From an uncultured Nitrospirota bacterium (GTDB lineage: Bacteria; Nitrospinota; Nitrospinia; SZUA-224): a stretch of 6,137 nt of DNA. A model generated the notes under the pieces. That model searched no databases and was not told the DNA's origin. It saw only the letters and a list, made by a program, of their open reading frames with translations. Position 1 is the stretch's first letter. Every line of letters begins with the position of its first letter. The DNA is taken from NCBI GenBank assembly GCA_913009285.1, contig CAJVYE010000075.1, forward strand, positions 1-6,137, given 5' to 3'. This document shows positions 1 to 5,811 of the stretch, piece after piece. Both the position numbers and the translations under genes were made by a program.

Positions 1-2
1 AG

Positions 3-98
3 GAGCTGCACAAGGAGAAGCCCACCCACTTCATATGGAAGCCCTTGGAGATAACCTATCAGCCTGTAAAAAAACAGATAATCACCGGTTACAAATAA
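3..98 (+). CDS. C-terminal fragment of an unrecognised protein (cut by window edge)
   Basis: The third plus-strand frame is open from the window edge to a TAA at 96-98. It encodes 31 residues ending in ITGYK, hydrophilic and basic with two aromatic spots (FIWKP, ITYQP), which looks like the tail of a real protein. The second frame is also open to 109, and so is the antisense frame, so the choice of frame rests on the protein-like composition and the position of the stop just before a hairpin-rich gap. No family can be named from so short a piece. It is convergent with hisS, whose stop lies 279 bases away. Confidence 0.4.
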   Translation, partial: ELHKEKPTHFIWKPLEITYQPVKKQIITGYK

Positions 99-115
99 GA
101 CCCCAGTAATGGAAA

Positions 116-179
116 GGATACCCCATTTTAGGTATCCCTCATGAAGGCTGCAGGTAAGGGTATTTTTTGTTATCCTACC
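116..179 (+). terminator. Possible terminator region with alternative hairpins
   Basis: GGATACC (116-122) and GGTATCC (131-137) form a perfect 7-bp stem with an 8-base loop, starting 18 bases after the stop of the left-edge gene. A second imperfect hairpin pairs GGTA-GGGTA (153-162, one bulged A) with TATCCTACC (171-179) around a loop containing TTTTTT (163-168). The first stem is not followed directly by a T run, so it is not a textbook rho-independent terminator. A role in ending the plus-strand transcript is inferred from position. Confidence 0.3.
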
Positions 180-230
180 ACTTAGTGACAGGAGTTTTAT
201 TAATTGTAAATCTCTTTTCATTATCTGTAT

Positions 231-372
231 TATATATTCCCATATAATAAATTACACTGTATCATCAGTCGAAATCCTCAACGACGTACCACTCATCCTA
301 CGCAGGCTATAGCCTGCGGCTACCCCCGACTTTCCTTCTAGCCTTGTGTAATTTATTATATGAGAATATATA
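231..372. repeat. 142-bp inverted-repeat element, MITE-like, between convergent genes
   Basis: The ends 231-257 and 346-372 are inverted copies of one another, matching at 26 of 27 positions (the only difference is at base 240). They are AT-rich and share the inner end AATAAATTACAC. They enclose an 88-bp, more GC-rich core (258-345) with no ORF of note. The right arm stops 5 bases beyond the hisS stop codon. Two explanations fit: a small non-autonomous mobile element with terminal inverted repeats, or a long stem acting as a bidirectional terminator or mRNA 3'-end stabiliser for hisS. The flanks are runs of TA, so a TA target duplication can be neither confirmed nor excluded. Confidence 0.6.
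301..318. repeat. Perfect 18-bp palindrome CGCAGGCTATAGCCTGCG
   Basis: The sequence equals its own reverse complement across 18 bases. It lies near the centre of the inverted-repeat element at 231-372 and is GC-rich, unlike the element's arms. It could be a REP-like unit, a protein-binding site, or the tip of a cruciform. No function can be assigned from the sequence. Confidence 0.6.
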
Positions 373-377
373 TGTTT

Positions 378-1655
378 TTATCCTATCCTTTCAACCAACA
401 CTTTAACAATATCTTCTATATCAACCTCCTCCTGTTCTGCCTTTTTCATATCCCGCAAGATCACCTTACCATTCCTTAGTTCATTATCACCTATAATCAA
501 GGTATAACTGACCCCATATTGATTTGCCTTCTTCATCTGACTCTTGAGACTCTTCTTTGGCACAAATCTCTGATCACTATAACTCGTCTCACACCTGATA
601 CCTCTTAGTCTGATCTGGCGTAAAAGATCAAATGCCATACGATTAGCCTCCTCACCCAAGGCAGCAATATATACCTCAGGAGATGAGCCAGGAATAACCT
701 TGTCTCCCATATCTATAAGAGAAACTATCCTCTCCACACCTATGGCAAAACCTATAGCAGATATCTGAGGGCCACCAAAATCCTTGACGAGAGAATCATA
801 TCTCCCTCCCCCTGCTATGGCATTCTGCGCCCCGAGCCTCTTATCTGTGATCTCAAAGGTTGTCCTGGTATAATAATCCAGGCCCCTTGCCAGTCTTGGG
901 TTTAATATATATCTGATACCTGCTATCAACAGATATTCAATCACCCCATCAAGATGCCTCTGACACTTCTCACACCTGGATCCCTCCATACCCGGGGAAT
1001 CTCTCATTACTTCACTGCATGTCTTGCTCTTGCAGTCCAGGACCCTTAATGGATTTCGTTCGAATCTCCTGTTACAGTCTTCACACAACATGGGAAGTCT
1101 CTTCTTCAAAAAATCTACCAGACTCTCCCTGAATACCGGTCTACATCTTTCACATCCCAGGCTATTCAACTGAAGTTCAATATTATTCAATCCCAATCTC
1201 TTAAACAGGTCCATCAGCAAGGTAATAATATCAGCGTCAATAGAAGGGCTATCCTCTCCAAATATCTCAGCCCCAATCTGATAAAACTGACGGTAACGCC
1301 CTGCCTGGGGTCTCTCATGTCTAAACATGGGGCCCATATAATAGAGTTTGGTAAGGGAATGATTATTATATAAACCATGCTCTATATATGCCCTGACCAC
1401 AGAGGCTGTACCCTCTGGTCGTAGCGTAATACTCTCCCCACCTTTATCCTCAAAGGAATACATCTCCTTCTCCACAATATCTGTTGTCTCACCAATCCCT
1501 CTTGCAAAGAGGGCAGTCTTTTCAATGATAGGGATCCTGATCTCAGAGAAGCCAAACGTTTCAAAGAGATCCCTGGCATTTTTCTCGATAAAGTACCATT
1601 TCTCTGTCTCTCCTGGTAATATATCTTTAACCCCTTTAATAGCCCTGTATTTCAT
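378..1655 (-). CDS. hisS: Histidyl-tRNA synthetase (class II)
   Basis: This cytoplasmic enzyme charges tRNA-His with histidine using ATP. The 425-residue product has the usual length and domain order. Motif 1 lies around residues 38-66, motif 2 at 109-133 (FRHERPQAGRYRQF, with Arg112 and Glu114), and a Cys-rich insertion at 168-231 has four CxxC-like pairs or near-pairs. The histidine motifs follow: LARGLDYYT at 255-263 and AIAGGGRYDS at 279-288. Motif 3 is at 300-310 (AIGFAIGVERI), and the anticodon-binding domain covers about 327-425 (KKSLKSQMKKAN near 367-378). The ATG at 1655 is preferred over an upstream TTG at 1670, because family members begin close to the RAIKG-xx-DILP segment and the TTG start would overlap the sirtuin gene. 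The gene lies 2 bp after the sirtuin stop. The best upstream Shine-Dalgarno candidate, GGGAA, is weak and sits inside the sirtuin gene, so translation is probably coupled. The stop is TAA at 380-378. Confidence 0.97.
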   Translation of the reverse strand: MKYRAIKGVKDILPGETEKWYFIEKNARDLFETFGFSEIRIPIIEKTALFARGIGETTDIVEKEMYSFEDKGGESITLRPEGTASVVRAYIEHGLYNNHSLTKLYYMGPMFRHERPQAGRYRQFYQIGAEIFGEDSPSIDADIITLLMDLFKRLGLNNIELQLNSLGCERCRPVFRESLVDFLKKRLPMLCEDCNRRFERNPLRVLDCKSKTCSEVMRDSPGMEGSRCEKCQRHLDGVIEYLLIAGIRYILNPRLARGLDYYTRTTFEITDKRLGAQNAIAGGGRYDSLVKDFGGPQISAIGFAIGVERIVSLIDMGDKVIPGSSPEVYIAALGEEANRMAFDLLRQIRLRGIRCETSYSDQRFVPKKSLKSQMKKANQYGVSYTLIIGDNELRNGKVILRDMKKAEQEEVDIEDIVKVLVERIG

Positions 1656-1657
1656 AG

Positions 1658-2383
1658 TTAAGTTTCCCAAATTTTTTTTTGAAAATCATAAAATATCTCC
1701 CCTGCCCTTCCAATCAAGGATTCATCTACCATACCTGAGATAGGGGTCTTCTCTGCATTGATCTCAACAACATAAGCACCATTCTGCTTAGCTACGAGGG
1801 GAAAGGATGCGGCTGGCTGGACTACCGCAGATGTGCCGACAACCATCATAAAATCACAATTCCTAACTGCATTGTGTGCTATAGACATAACTTCTGGATC
1901 AAGGGATTCCCCGAACCATACCACATCCGGACGGAGGATTGAACCACACTCGCATTGAGGGGGTATCTCTTTCAAAGGAACATCAAACAACTCAAAGATC
2001 TTCCCTTCCCTTACACACCTGACCCTCCATATATTTCCATGCAGCTCTACACAATTTTTACTTCCAGCCTTTTGGTGAAGTCCATCAATATTCTGTGTTA
2101 TTAAAGTAAAACTTGAAGTATTCATCTCTAACTCAGCAATAAATCTATGTCCTTTGTTTGGTTCTAGAGGATGGATAATCTCTCTTCTCCAATTATACCA
2201 CTCCCAGACAAGCCTTGGATCCTTCCCAAAAGCCCGTGGCGTTGCCAGCTCCTGTGGTTTGTAATTCTTCCAGAGACCACTCTCACCTCTAAAGGTAGGG
2301 ACACCGCTCTCAGCAGATATACCCGCACCTGTCAAAACCGCTATCTTCTTTGCATTCTTTAATAAATCTATTATTGTTTTCAT
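1658..2383 (-). CDS. cobB: NAD-dependent protein deacylase, sirtuin class III (CobB/SIRT5-like)
   Basis: Sirtuins remove acyl groups from protein lysines, consuming NAD and releasing nicotinamide and O-acyl-ADP-ribose. The 241-residue product is a stand-alone Sir2 catalytic domain. It has the NAD-binding GAGISAESGVPTFRG at 19-33, TQNIDGLHQKAG at 96-107, catalytic His115 in HGNIW, and VVWFGE at 154-159. Tyr63 and Arg66 (WYNWRR) match the Tyr-x-x-Arg of class III enzymes, which favour succinyl and malonyl lysine, so desuccinylase as well as deacetylase activity is likely. Only three zinc-site cysteines are visible (C123, C144, C146); the first CxxC lacks its second Cys, as I recall for E. coli CobB. 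The ATG at 2383 is chosen over a TTG one codon upstream because GAGG lies 4 bases before it. The gene starts 21 bp after the toxin gene and ends 2 bp before hisS. The last codons contain a run of nine A. Confidence 0.94.
   Translation of the reverse strand: MKTIIDLLKNAKKIAVLTGAGISAESGVPTFRGESGLWKNYKPQELATPRAFGKDPRLVWEWYNWRREIIHPLEPNKGHRFIAELEMNTSSFTLITQNIDGLHQKAGSKNCVELHGNIWRVRCVREGKIFELFDVPLKEIPPQCECGSILRPDVVWFGESLDPEVMSIAHNAVRNCDFMMVVGTSAVVQPAASFPLVAKQNGAYVVEINAEKTPISGMVDESLIGRAGEIFYDFQKKIWET
1672..1680 (-). other. A9 run with in-phase slippery heptamer A_AAA_AAA at end of sirtuin gene
   Basis: On the coding strand the sirtuin frame reads CAA AAA AAA ATT TGG GAA ACT TAA. The As therefore form an X_XXY_YYZ-type slippery heptamer in the correct phase. 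A -1 shift would continue as AAT TTG GGA AAC TTA ACT ATG, which is the hisS frame, with no stop in between. An AGGGGAG run lies about 16 bases upstream of the heptamer and could act as an internal stimulator. Actual frameshifting is inference; a homopolymer this long can also cause polymerase slippage or sequencing errors. Confidence 0.45.
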
Positions 2384-2387
2384 CAAA

Positions 2388-2392
2388 CCTCA
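2388..2392 (-). promoter_or_regulatory. Ribosome binding site deciding the sirtuin start
   Basis: TGAGG on the coding strand lies 4 bases before the ATG at 2383. The spacing is short but supports this ATG over the preceding TTG, which would have almost no room for a Shine-Dalgarno interaction. Confidence 0.45.
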
Positions 2393-2404
2393 GTTTCCCA
2401 CTTT

Positions 2405-2755
2405 TCATATACTTTCAGAAATAACATCTTTAATTGTCTTGAACATATCTCTGATATTTCGTTCTTTTGAATCAATTATCCTCTCTGGTAAATGATTATG
2501 ATGAGGAAATGTAGAGATTTCTCTATGATGAGGAGAATTGTCCCATCTTGATATTAAATTACCATCAACATCTTGCCAATGATAAGAATATTTTCTTTTA
2601 CCGTCTAAGAATAAATAATCTTTAATGTGAAGTGTAGATCCATTTATAAACTCAACTTTAGCAATAAGTGAGACAGCAGAGCCATATTTCCTGAATTCAG
2701 AAACAGAAAAGCTAACAACAATATCTAAAAATTCTTCAATAACTTTATAGAACAC
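2405..2755 (-). CDS. tumE: TumE-family toxin of a type II-like toxin-antitoxin pair (DUF6516)
   Basis: The 116-residue product carries the pattern I associate with the TumE/DUF6516 family. A short N-terminal helix is followed by a beta-rich core (KVEFINGSTLHIKDYLF around 33-49), then YSYHWQDVDGNLI (56-68), RWDNSPHH (70-77) and FPHHNH (83-88). The many invariant-looking His, Asp and Arg residues in the core suggest an enzymatic or RNA-directed toxin, but the molecular target cannot be read from the sequence. The start is GTG at 2755: a TAA lies two codons upstream in frame and no other start follows nearby. The gene overlaps the antitoxin-like gene by 11 bp, implying translational coupling, as is typical for such pairs. 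It is clearly AT-richer than hisS. Family assignment is by motif recall, not a search. Confidence 0.78.
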   Translation of the reverse strand: MFYKVIEEFLDIVVSFSVSEFRKYGSAVSLIAKVEFINGSTLHIKDYLFLDGKRKYSYHWQDVDGNLISRWDNSPHHREISTFPHHNHLPERIIDSKERNIRDMFKTIKDVISESI

Positions 2756-3047
2756 TCTTTAATTCTTCTAGTTTTTTCTCCCAATACTCTTTCCCTTGTT
2801 GCGCAAATTCCCATGCCATAAGGTCATCATATTTTTCAAACTCTTCTTCTCCGATTTCGTATTCTTTATTAAATTCTGTAAAATTTTTTCCGTATTTCTT
2901 TTCAAAACACTCTACTTCCTCTGAAAAATTTGAAATCCTGCAAAGAATTCCGGTAACCAAAGAGTCTCTTATTAACTCTTTAACATCCTTAAACTCAAGT
3001 TCTTGTATCATTTTATTAAGTTTCTCATTTATCGTTAAAGTCTTCAT
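2745..3047 (-). CDS. tumA: Putative TumA-family antitoxin (partner of the TumE-like toxin)
   Basis: The product is a 100-residue acidic, helix-rich protein. It begins with MKTLTINEKLNKMIQELEF, where the TLTIN segment could form a short beta strand followed by a helix. The C-terminal half (residues 42-97) is dense in Glu and Lys, as expected of an antitoxin tail that wraps a basic toxin. The gene is first in the cluster and overlaps the toxin gene, the standard antitoxin-first order. Three ATGs are possible (3062, 3056, 3047). The one at 3047 is chosen because GGAG lies 9 bases upstream, whereas the other two lack usable spacing. The assignment rests mainly on the neighbour; by itself the protein would be hypothetical. 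It may repress its own promoter. Confidence 0.68.
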   Translation of the reverse strand: MKTLTINEKLNKMIQELEFKDVKELIRDSLVTGILCRISNFSEEVECFEKKYGKNFTEFNKEYEIGEEEFEKYDDLMAWEFAQQGKEYWEKKLEELKSVL

Positions 3048-3056
3048 CCATCTCAT

Positions 3057-3060
3057 CTCC
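3057..3060 (-). promoter_or_regulatory. Ribosome binding site deciding the antitoxin start
   Basis: GGAG on the coding strand sits 9 bases before the ATG at 3047. It abuts the ATG at 3056 and overlaps the ATG at 3062, so it can serve only the 3047 start. Confidence 0.5.
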
Positions 3061-3095
3061 ATGTATTATTTTTTACTCAACCTTTTATATTTTTA

Positions 3096-3124
3096 ATTAT
3101 AATTCTACCTTATATTAATTACAA
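3096..3124 (-). promoter_or_regulatory. Sigma-70-type promoter for the tumA-tumE-sirtuin-hisS unit
   Basis: On the minus strand TTGTAA (3124-3119) is separated by exactly 17 bases from a perfect TATAAT (3101-3096). This predicts a transcript start near 3089 and a leader of about 40 bases before the antitoxin ATG. The -10 box is embedded in the 10-bp palindrome AATTATAATT (3095-3104), a possible operator for antitoxin autoregulation. AT-rich DNA produces such boxes by chance, but the optimal spacing and position make this the best promoter in the window. Confidence 0.6.
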
Positions 3125-3136
3125 CCATTTATTTTT

Positions 3137-3152
3137 CTCTGTGACCTCTGTG
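3137..3152. repeat. Two copies of CTCTGTG with a 9-bp period
   Basis: CTCTGTG occurs at 3137-3143 and again at 3146-3152; on the minus strand this reads CACAGAGGTCACAGAG. It lies in the gap between comEC and the promoter of the toxin-antitoxin unit. It is too short to classify. It may be a fragment of a dispersed CACAGAG-type repeat or a direct-repeat binding site. Confidence 0.35.
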
Positions 3153-3176
3153 GCTATGAACTATTACAATTTTCCT

Positions 3177-5759
3177 TTAAGGAAAGGTTGTTATTGAATA
3201 ATCTTTTCCATCTGTTATCACCTGAACCGCCCCATCTCTATCTGTTCTATAAATCCTCGTTCCTATCTTTTCATATCTCCTTATAATCTTATCTCTTGGA
3301 TGTCTAAAAGGATTGTATTGCCCAACAGAGATAACTGCAACATCTGGATGCACACCCTTTACAAACTTATAACTGCTCGATGTCATGCTCCCATGATGGG
3401 GGACCTTGATTATGGTTGATCTGAGCTCATCTCCATACCTCAAAAATAGATACTTCTCAGCAGCTCTTCCCACGTCGCCCGGAAAAAGGAAACTGACCCT
3501 ACCATAATTGACCTTTAGTACAATAGAGAGGTTGTTAGCCATTGATTTTTTCCCTGGTCTAAGTCCTTCCAAAAAATCATCAGATGGATGTAGTATCTCT
3601 ATCTGAATATCATTCCCCTCCTGTATCTCCATACCGGCACGGACTATCCTGACAGGGATACCCTTTTTTTGTACAAGCATACGTAGATCAACGATCCTTT
3701 TATCTTCTGTCATCTCCCCACTGTCCCAGAATTCCTTTACCTTCATCTCCCTGATTATGGAAAAGAGTCCACCAATATGGTCATTATCAGGATGGGTTGC
3801 AACCATATAATCGATCGTACTGATCCCCTGATCCCACAGATACGATGCCACTACCCCCTCCTCTATATCAAACCCCATTGCAAGACCTCCACCATCTATA
3901 AGCATGGTCTTCCCATCAGGCAAGTGGAGAAAAGAACACTCCCCCTGCCCCACATCCAGAAATGTTACCCTTAAAAGTCCATCATTAAAACCCGGCAGCC
4001 AGTTCCATGAAATGGATACAAGAAAGATAATCCCTGCCATAACCGAAACTGGCTTGATCCATACCTTTTTTTCTTCTTGATCTCTCGAGACCGACCTTCC
4101 AAATATATTGATAATTCCCCACATAAATATGTAGTAGCTTATAACAGCTATGAGGGGTGGGGTGGGTAAACGTATTGTGGAATATGGAATGGTGAGTGAA
4201 AATTTGGCTATACTAAGAAGAAAGGTAATAAGTATAGATGGTATCTTGATCAGTATGGCAGCCAAAGGGATACTTATCAGGGAAAGAATGGAGGAGATCA
4301 GGGAAAGAGGGACGACTACAGATGCAATCGGGATGACCAGAAGATTCACCAGAAATCCCCAGATAGTTAGGCGGTTGAAATGGTAAACCACCAATGGAAG
4401 TGTACCCAATGAGGCAAATAGGGATACAAGAATATACTTATATAGTCGCCTATATCTAAATTTATCATATAGGAATCTCCATTTTTGTCCCCCTCCCCCA
4501 TCAAGGGGAAGGGAAGGGGTGGGGGTGATACTAACTTTATCCCCAGAGAGAATATCCTTATCCTGTTCAGGTTTGTGTCTCAGAAATCTTGAATAGATAT
4601 ATATAATAGATAATACTGCTGTAAAGGAGAGCTGAAATCCTACATCAAATATCGAGGTAGGACGCCACAATAAAATAAGAATGGCTGCAATTGCCAGTGT
4701 ATTGTAAAGATCATTCTCCCTATCAAGGAGTATGGCAAGGAGATAGACAATGACCATTATAGTTGCCCTGATAGTAGAAATCCTATCCCCTACCAGGATA
4801 GAGTAAAACAGGATAGGGAATATGGTCACAAAGGCGGTTATCTTGATTGTCATCCCTCTCCTGGCCCAACCCGGAAAGAGATAAAAGAGGATATAAAAGA
4901 TAACCCTTTTCAGCAGATAAAATATTGTAAACGCTATAAACCCTATATGAAGTCCTGAGACAGCCAGGAGATGAGCGATACCTGACTCAATAAATATCCT
5001 CCTTATCTCTCGTGGAATGGTCCCCCTTTCCCCCAGCACCATACCTTTCATGATAGATGCCTCACGATTAGGGATGGCGCTATCTATAAAATCTATCATC
5101 CTCCTCTTGATTCCATATATAAATGCAAAGATATCCCGACGGTCTGCTCTTTCAATTACCTCGATCCGATTATTCCTGCTCACACCTCCAATTACATATA
5201 CACCCCTGGCAGCCATATAGGCCTCATAATCAAAAGCACCAGGGTTCTTAAAGTTCCTGGGTCTGTGGAGTCTCACCCTCTTAACCAGGATCTTGTCCCC
5301 ATATTTTACCTGTATCCCTGTCTCATAAATGGTTATTCTTACCTTCCCGCTAACATCATATCCCTCATTAATGTCCCCCTTATAAAGCCTCTCCGCATCA
5401 AGATATAATCTGACCTTTTTTATCATTATTTCTGGAGGTTTATATAATTTTCCTTCAAGCGATACCTTATCATTAGAATAAAGATAGAGGATATGATTTT
5501 GCGGACGCAAAAGGTCAGGAACGATCATCATAACCTGACCTAATAATAGAGAGGTTGGGAGAATAAGTGCAGTAAATTGCCGGAATCTACCTTTTGGAAT
5601 AAAAAGAACAATCCCGGTTACAAGTATCAAAAAGGGTATAAGATAACCGAGGATAGATGGTGGGAAAAAATGAGCGAGGATAATGCCAATTATATAGGCC
5701 AAAAGTATAGGGACTAATGGCCTATCTGTAAAAAGTTTAAATGAATCGTAATATTTCAC
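3177..5759 (-). CDS. comEC: ComEC/Rec2 DNA internalisation channel protein
   Basis: This inner-membrane protein moves single-stranded DNA into the cytoplasm during natural transformation. The 860-residue product has the full family architecture. Two to three membrane helices (about 15-80) precede a soluble DUF4131/OB-like region (about 95-205). The polytopic competence domain follows, with the hallmark SGIAHLLAVSGLHIGF at 259-274 and many helices to about 590. A C-terminal metallo-beta-lactamase-like domain carries DVGQGE (602-607), IDGGG (621-625), ATHPDNDHIGG (654-664, His656, Asp658, Asp660, His661), PGDVG (760-764) and VPHHGS (786-791). All metal-ligand motifs are present, so a nuclease-like activity is plausible. 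The start is GTG at 5759, which puts a typical DRPLVPILLAYIIGIILA entry helix near the N-terminus; no clear ribosome site precedes it. A low-complexity insert at residues 411-424 derives from a palindromic repeat. The stop is TAA at 3179-3177, with no terminator seen after it. Confidence 0.96.
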   Translation of the reverse strand: MKYYDSFKLFTDRPLVPILLAYIIGIILAHFFPPSILGYLIPFLILVTGIVLFIPKGRFRQFTALILPTSLLLGQVMMIVPDLLRPQNHILYLYSNDKVSLEGKLYKPPEIMIKKVRLYLDAERLYKGDINEGYDVSGKVRITIYETGIQVKYGDKILVKRVRLHRPRNFKNPGAFDYEAYMAARGVYVIGGVSRNNRIEVIERADRRDIFAFIYGIKRRMIDFIDSAIPNREASIMKGMVLGERGTIPREIRRIFIESGIAHLLAVSGLHIGFIAFTIFYLLKRVIFYILFYLFPGWARRGMTIKITAFVTIFPILFYSILVGDRISTIRATIMVIVYLLAILLDRENDLYNTLAIAAILILLWRPTSIFDVGFQLSFTAVLSIIYIYSRFLRHKPEQDKDILSGDKVSITPTPSLPLDGGGGQKWRFLYDKFRYRRLYKYILVSLFASLGTLPLVVYHFNRLTIWGFLVNLLVIPIASVVVPLSLISSILSLISIPLAAILIKIPSILITFLLSIAKFSLTIPYSTIRLPTPPLIAVISYYIFMWGIINIFGRSVSRDQEEKKVWIKPVSVMAGIIFLVSISWNWLPGFNDGLLRVTFLDVGQGECSFLHLPDGKTMLIDGGGLAMGFDIEEGVVASYLWDQGISTIDYMVATHPDNDHIGGLFSIIREMKVKEFWDSGEMTEDKRIVDLRMLVQKKGIPVRIVRAGMEIQEGNDIQIEILHPSDDFLEGLRPGKKSMANNLSIVLKVNYGRVSFLFPGDVGRAAEKYLFLRYGDELRSTIIKVPHHGSMTSSSYKFVKGVHPDVAVISVGQYNPFRHPRDKIIRRYEKIGTRIYRTDRDGAVQVITDGKDYSITTFP
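4488..4528. repeat. C-rich/G-rich palindromic repeat inside comEC, with G-quadruplex motif
   Basis: CCCCCTCCCCC (4489-4499) is inversely related to GGGGTGGGGG (4516-4525, one mismatch) around an ATCAAGGGG centre. It resembles dispersed C-rich/G-rich palindromes found between genes in many environmental genomes. Here it is translated as a Pro/Leu/Gly stretch (ITPTPSLPLDGGGG, residues 411-424) between two membrane helices of ComEC without breaking the frame. On the plus strand, which is the comEC template strand, four G runs at 4505-4508, 4511-4513, 4516-4519 and 4521-4525 fit the G-quadruplex pattern with loops of 1-2 bases. Confidence 0.65.
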
Positions 5760-5802
5760 ATATAATCTGCCGCAACTGTATAACCAATTAAAGTAATTGC
5801 CT

Positions 5803-5811
5803 AAAAAATAT
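5803..5811. repeat. Left target-site duplication AAAAAATAT
   Basis: This 9-mer directly precedes the left inverted end of the element and is repeated exactly at 6061-6069, directly after the right end. Simple A-rich sequence lowers its information content. Confidence 0.6.

Noticed and set aside
1656..1670. TTG at 1670 as the hisS start
   Set aside because: It adds five residues not expected in the family and overlaps the sirtuin gene. The ATG at 1655 matches the usual HisRS N-terminus.
1656..1700. T-box leader controlling hisS
   Set aside because: hisS starts 2 bp after the sirtuin stop, leaving no room for a leader. The leader of the whole unit is only about 40 bases.
1658..2383. Sirtuin as part of an NAD-depleting phage defence system next to a toxin
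   Set aside because: Defence sirtuins are usually fused or paired with Argonaute, helicase or SIR2-SLOG partners. This protein is a compact 241-residue CobB-type deacylase with full catalytic and class III signatures, joined to hisS.
4150..4386. Plus-strand ORF within comEC, along with similar ORFs at 3777-3974, 5017-5220, 1525-1743, 2171-2362 and the minus-strand frame at 1382-1579
   Set aside because: All are short shadows opposite, or out of frame with, well-supported genes. None shows a recognisable motif.
4488..4528. Frameshift or pseudogene break in comEC at the low-complexity stretch
   Set aside because: The frame is continuous over 860 residues, and all membrane and metallo-beta-lactamase motifs follow intact after the repeat.
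5760..5811. Clear sigma-70 promoter for comEC
   Set aside because: Candidates such as TTGGTT-17-TATATG abut the start codon and have weak boxes; none is convincing enough to annotate.
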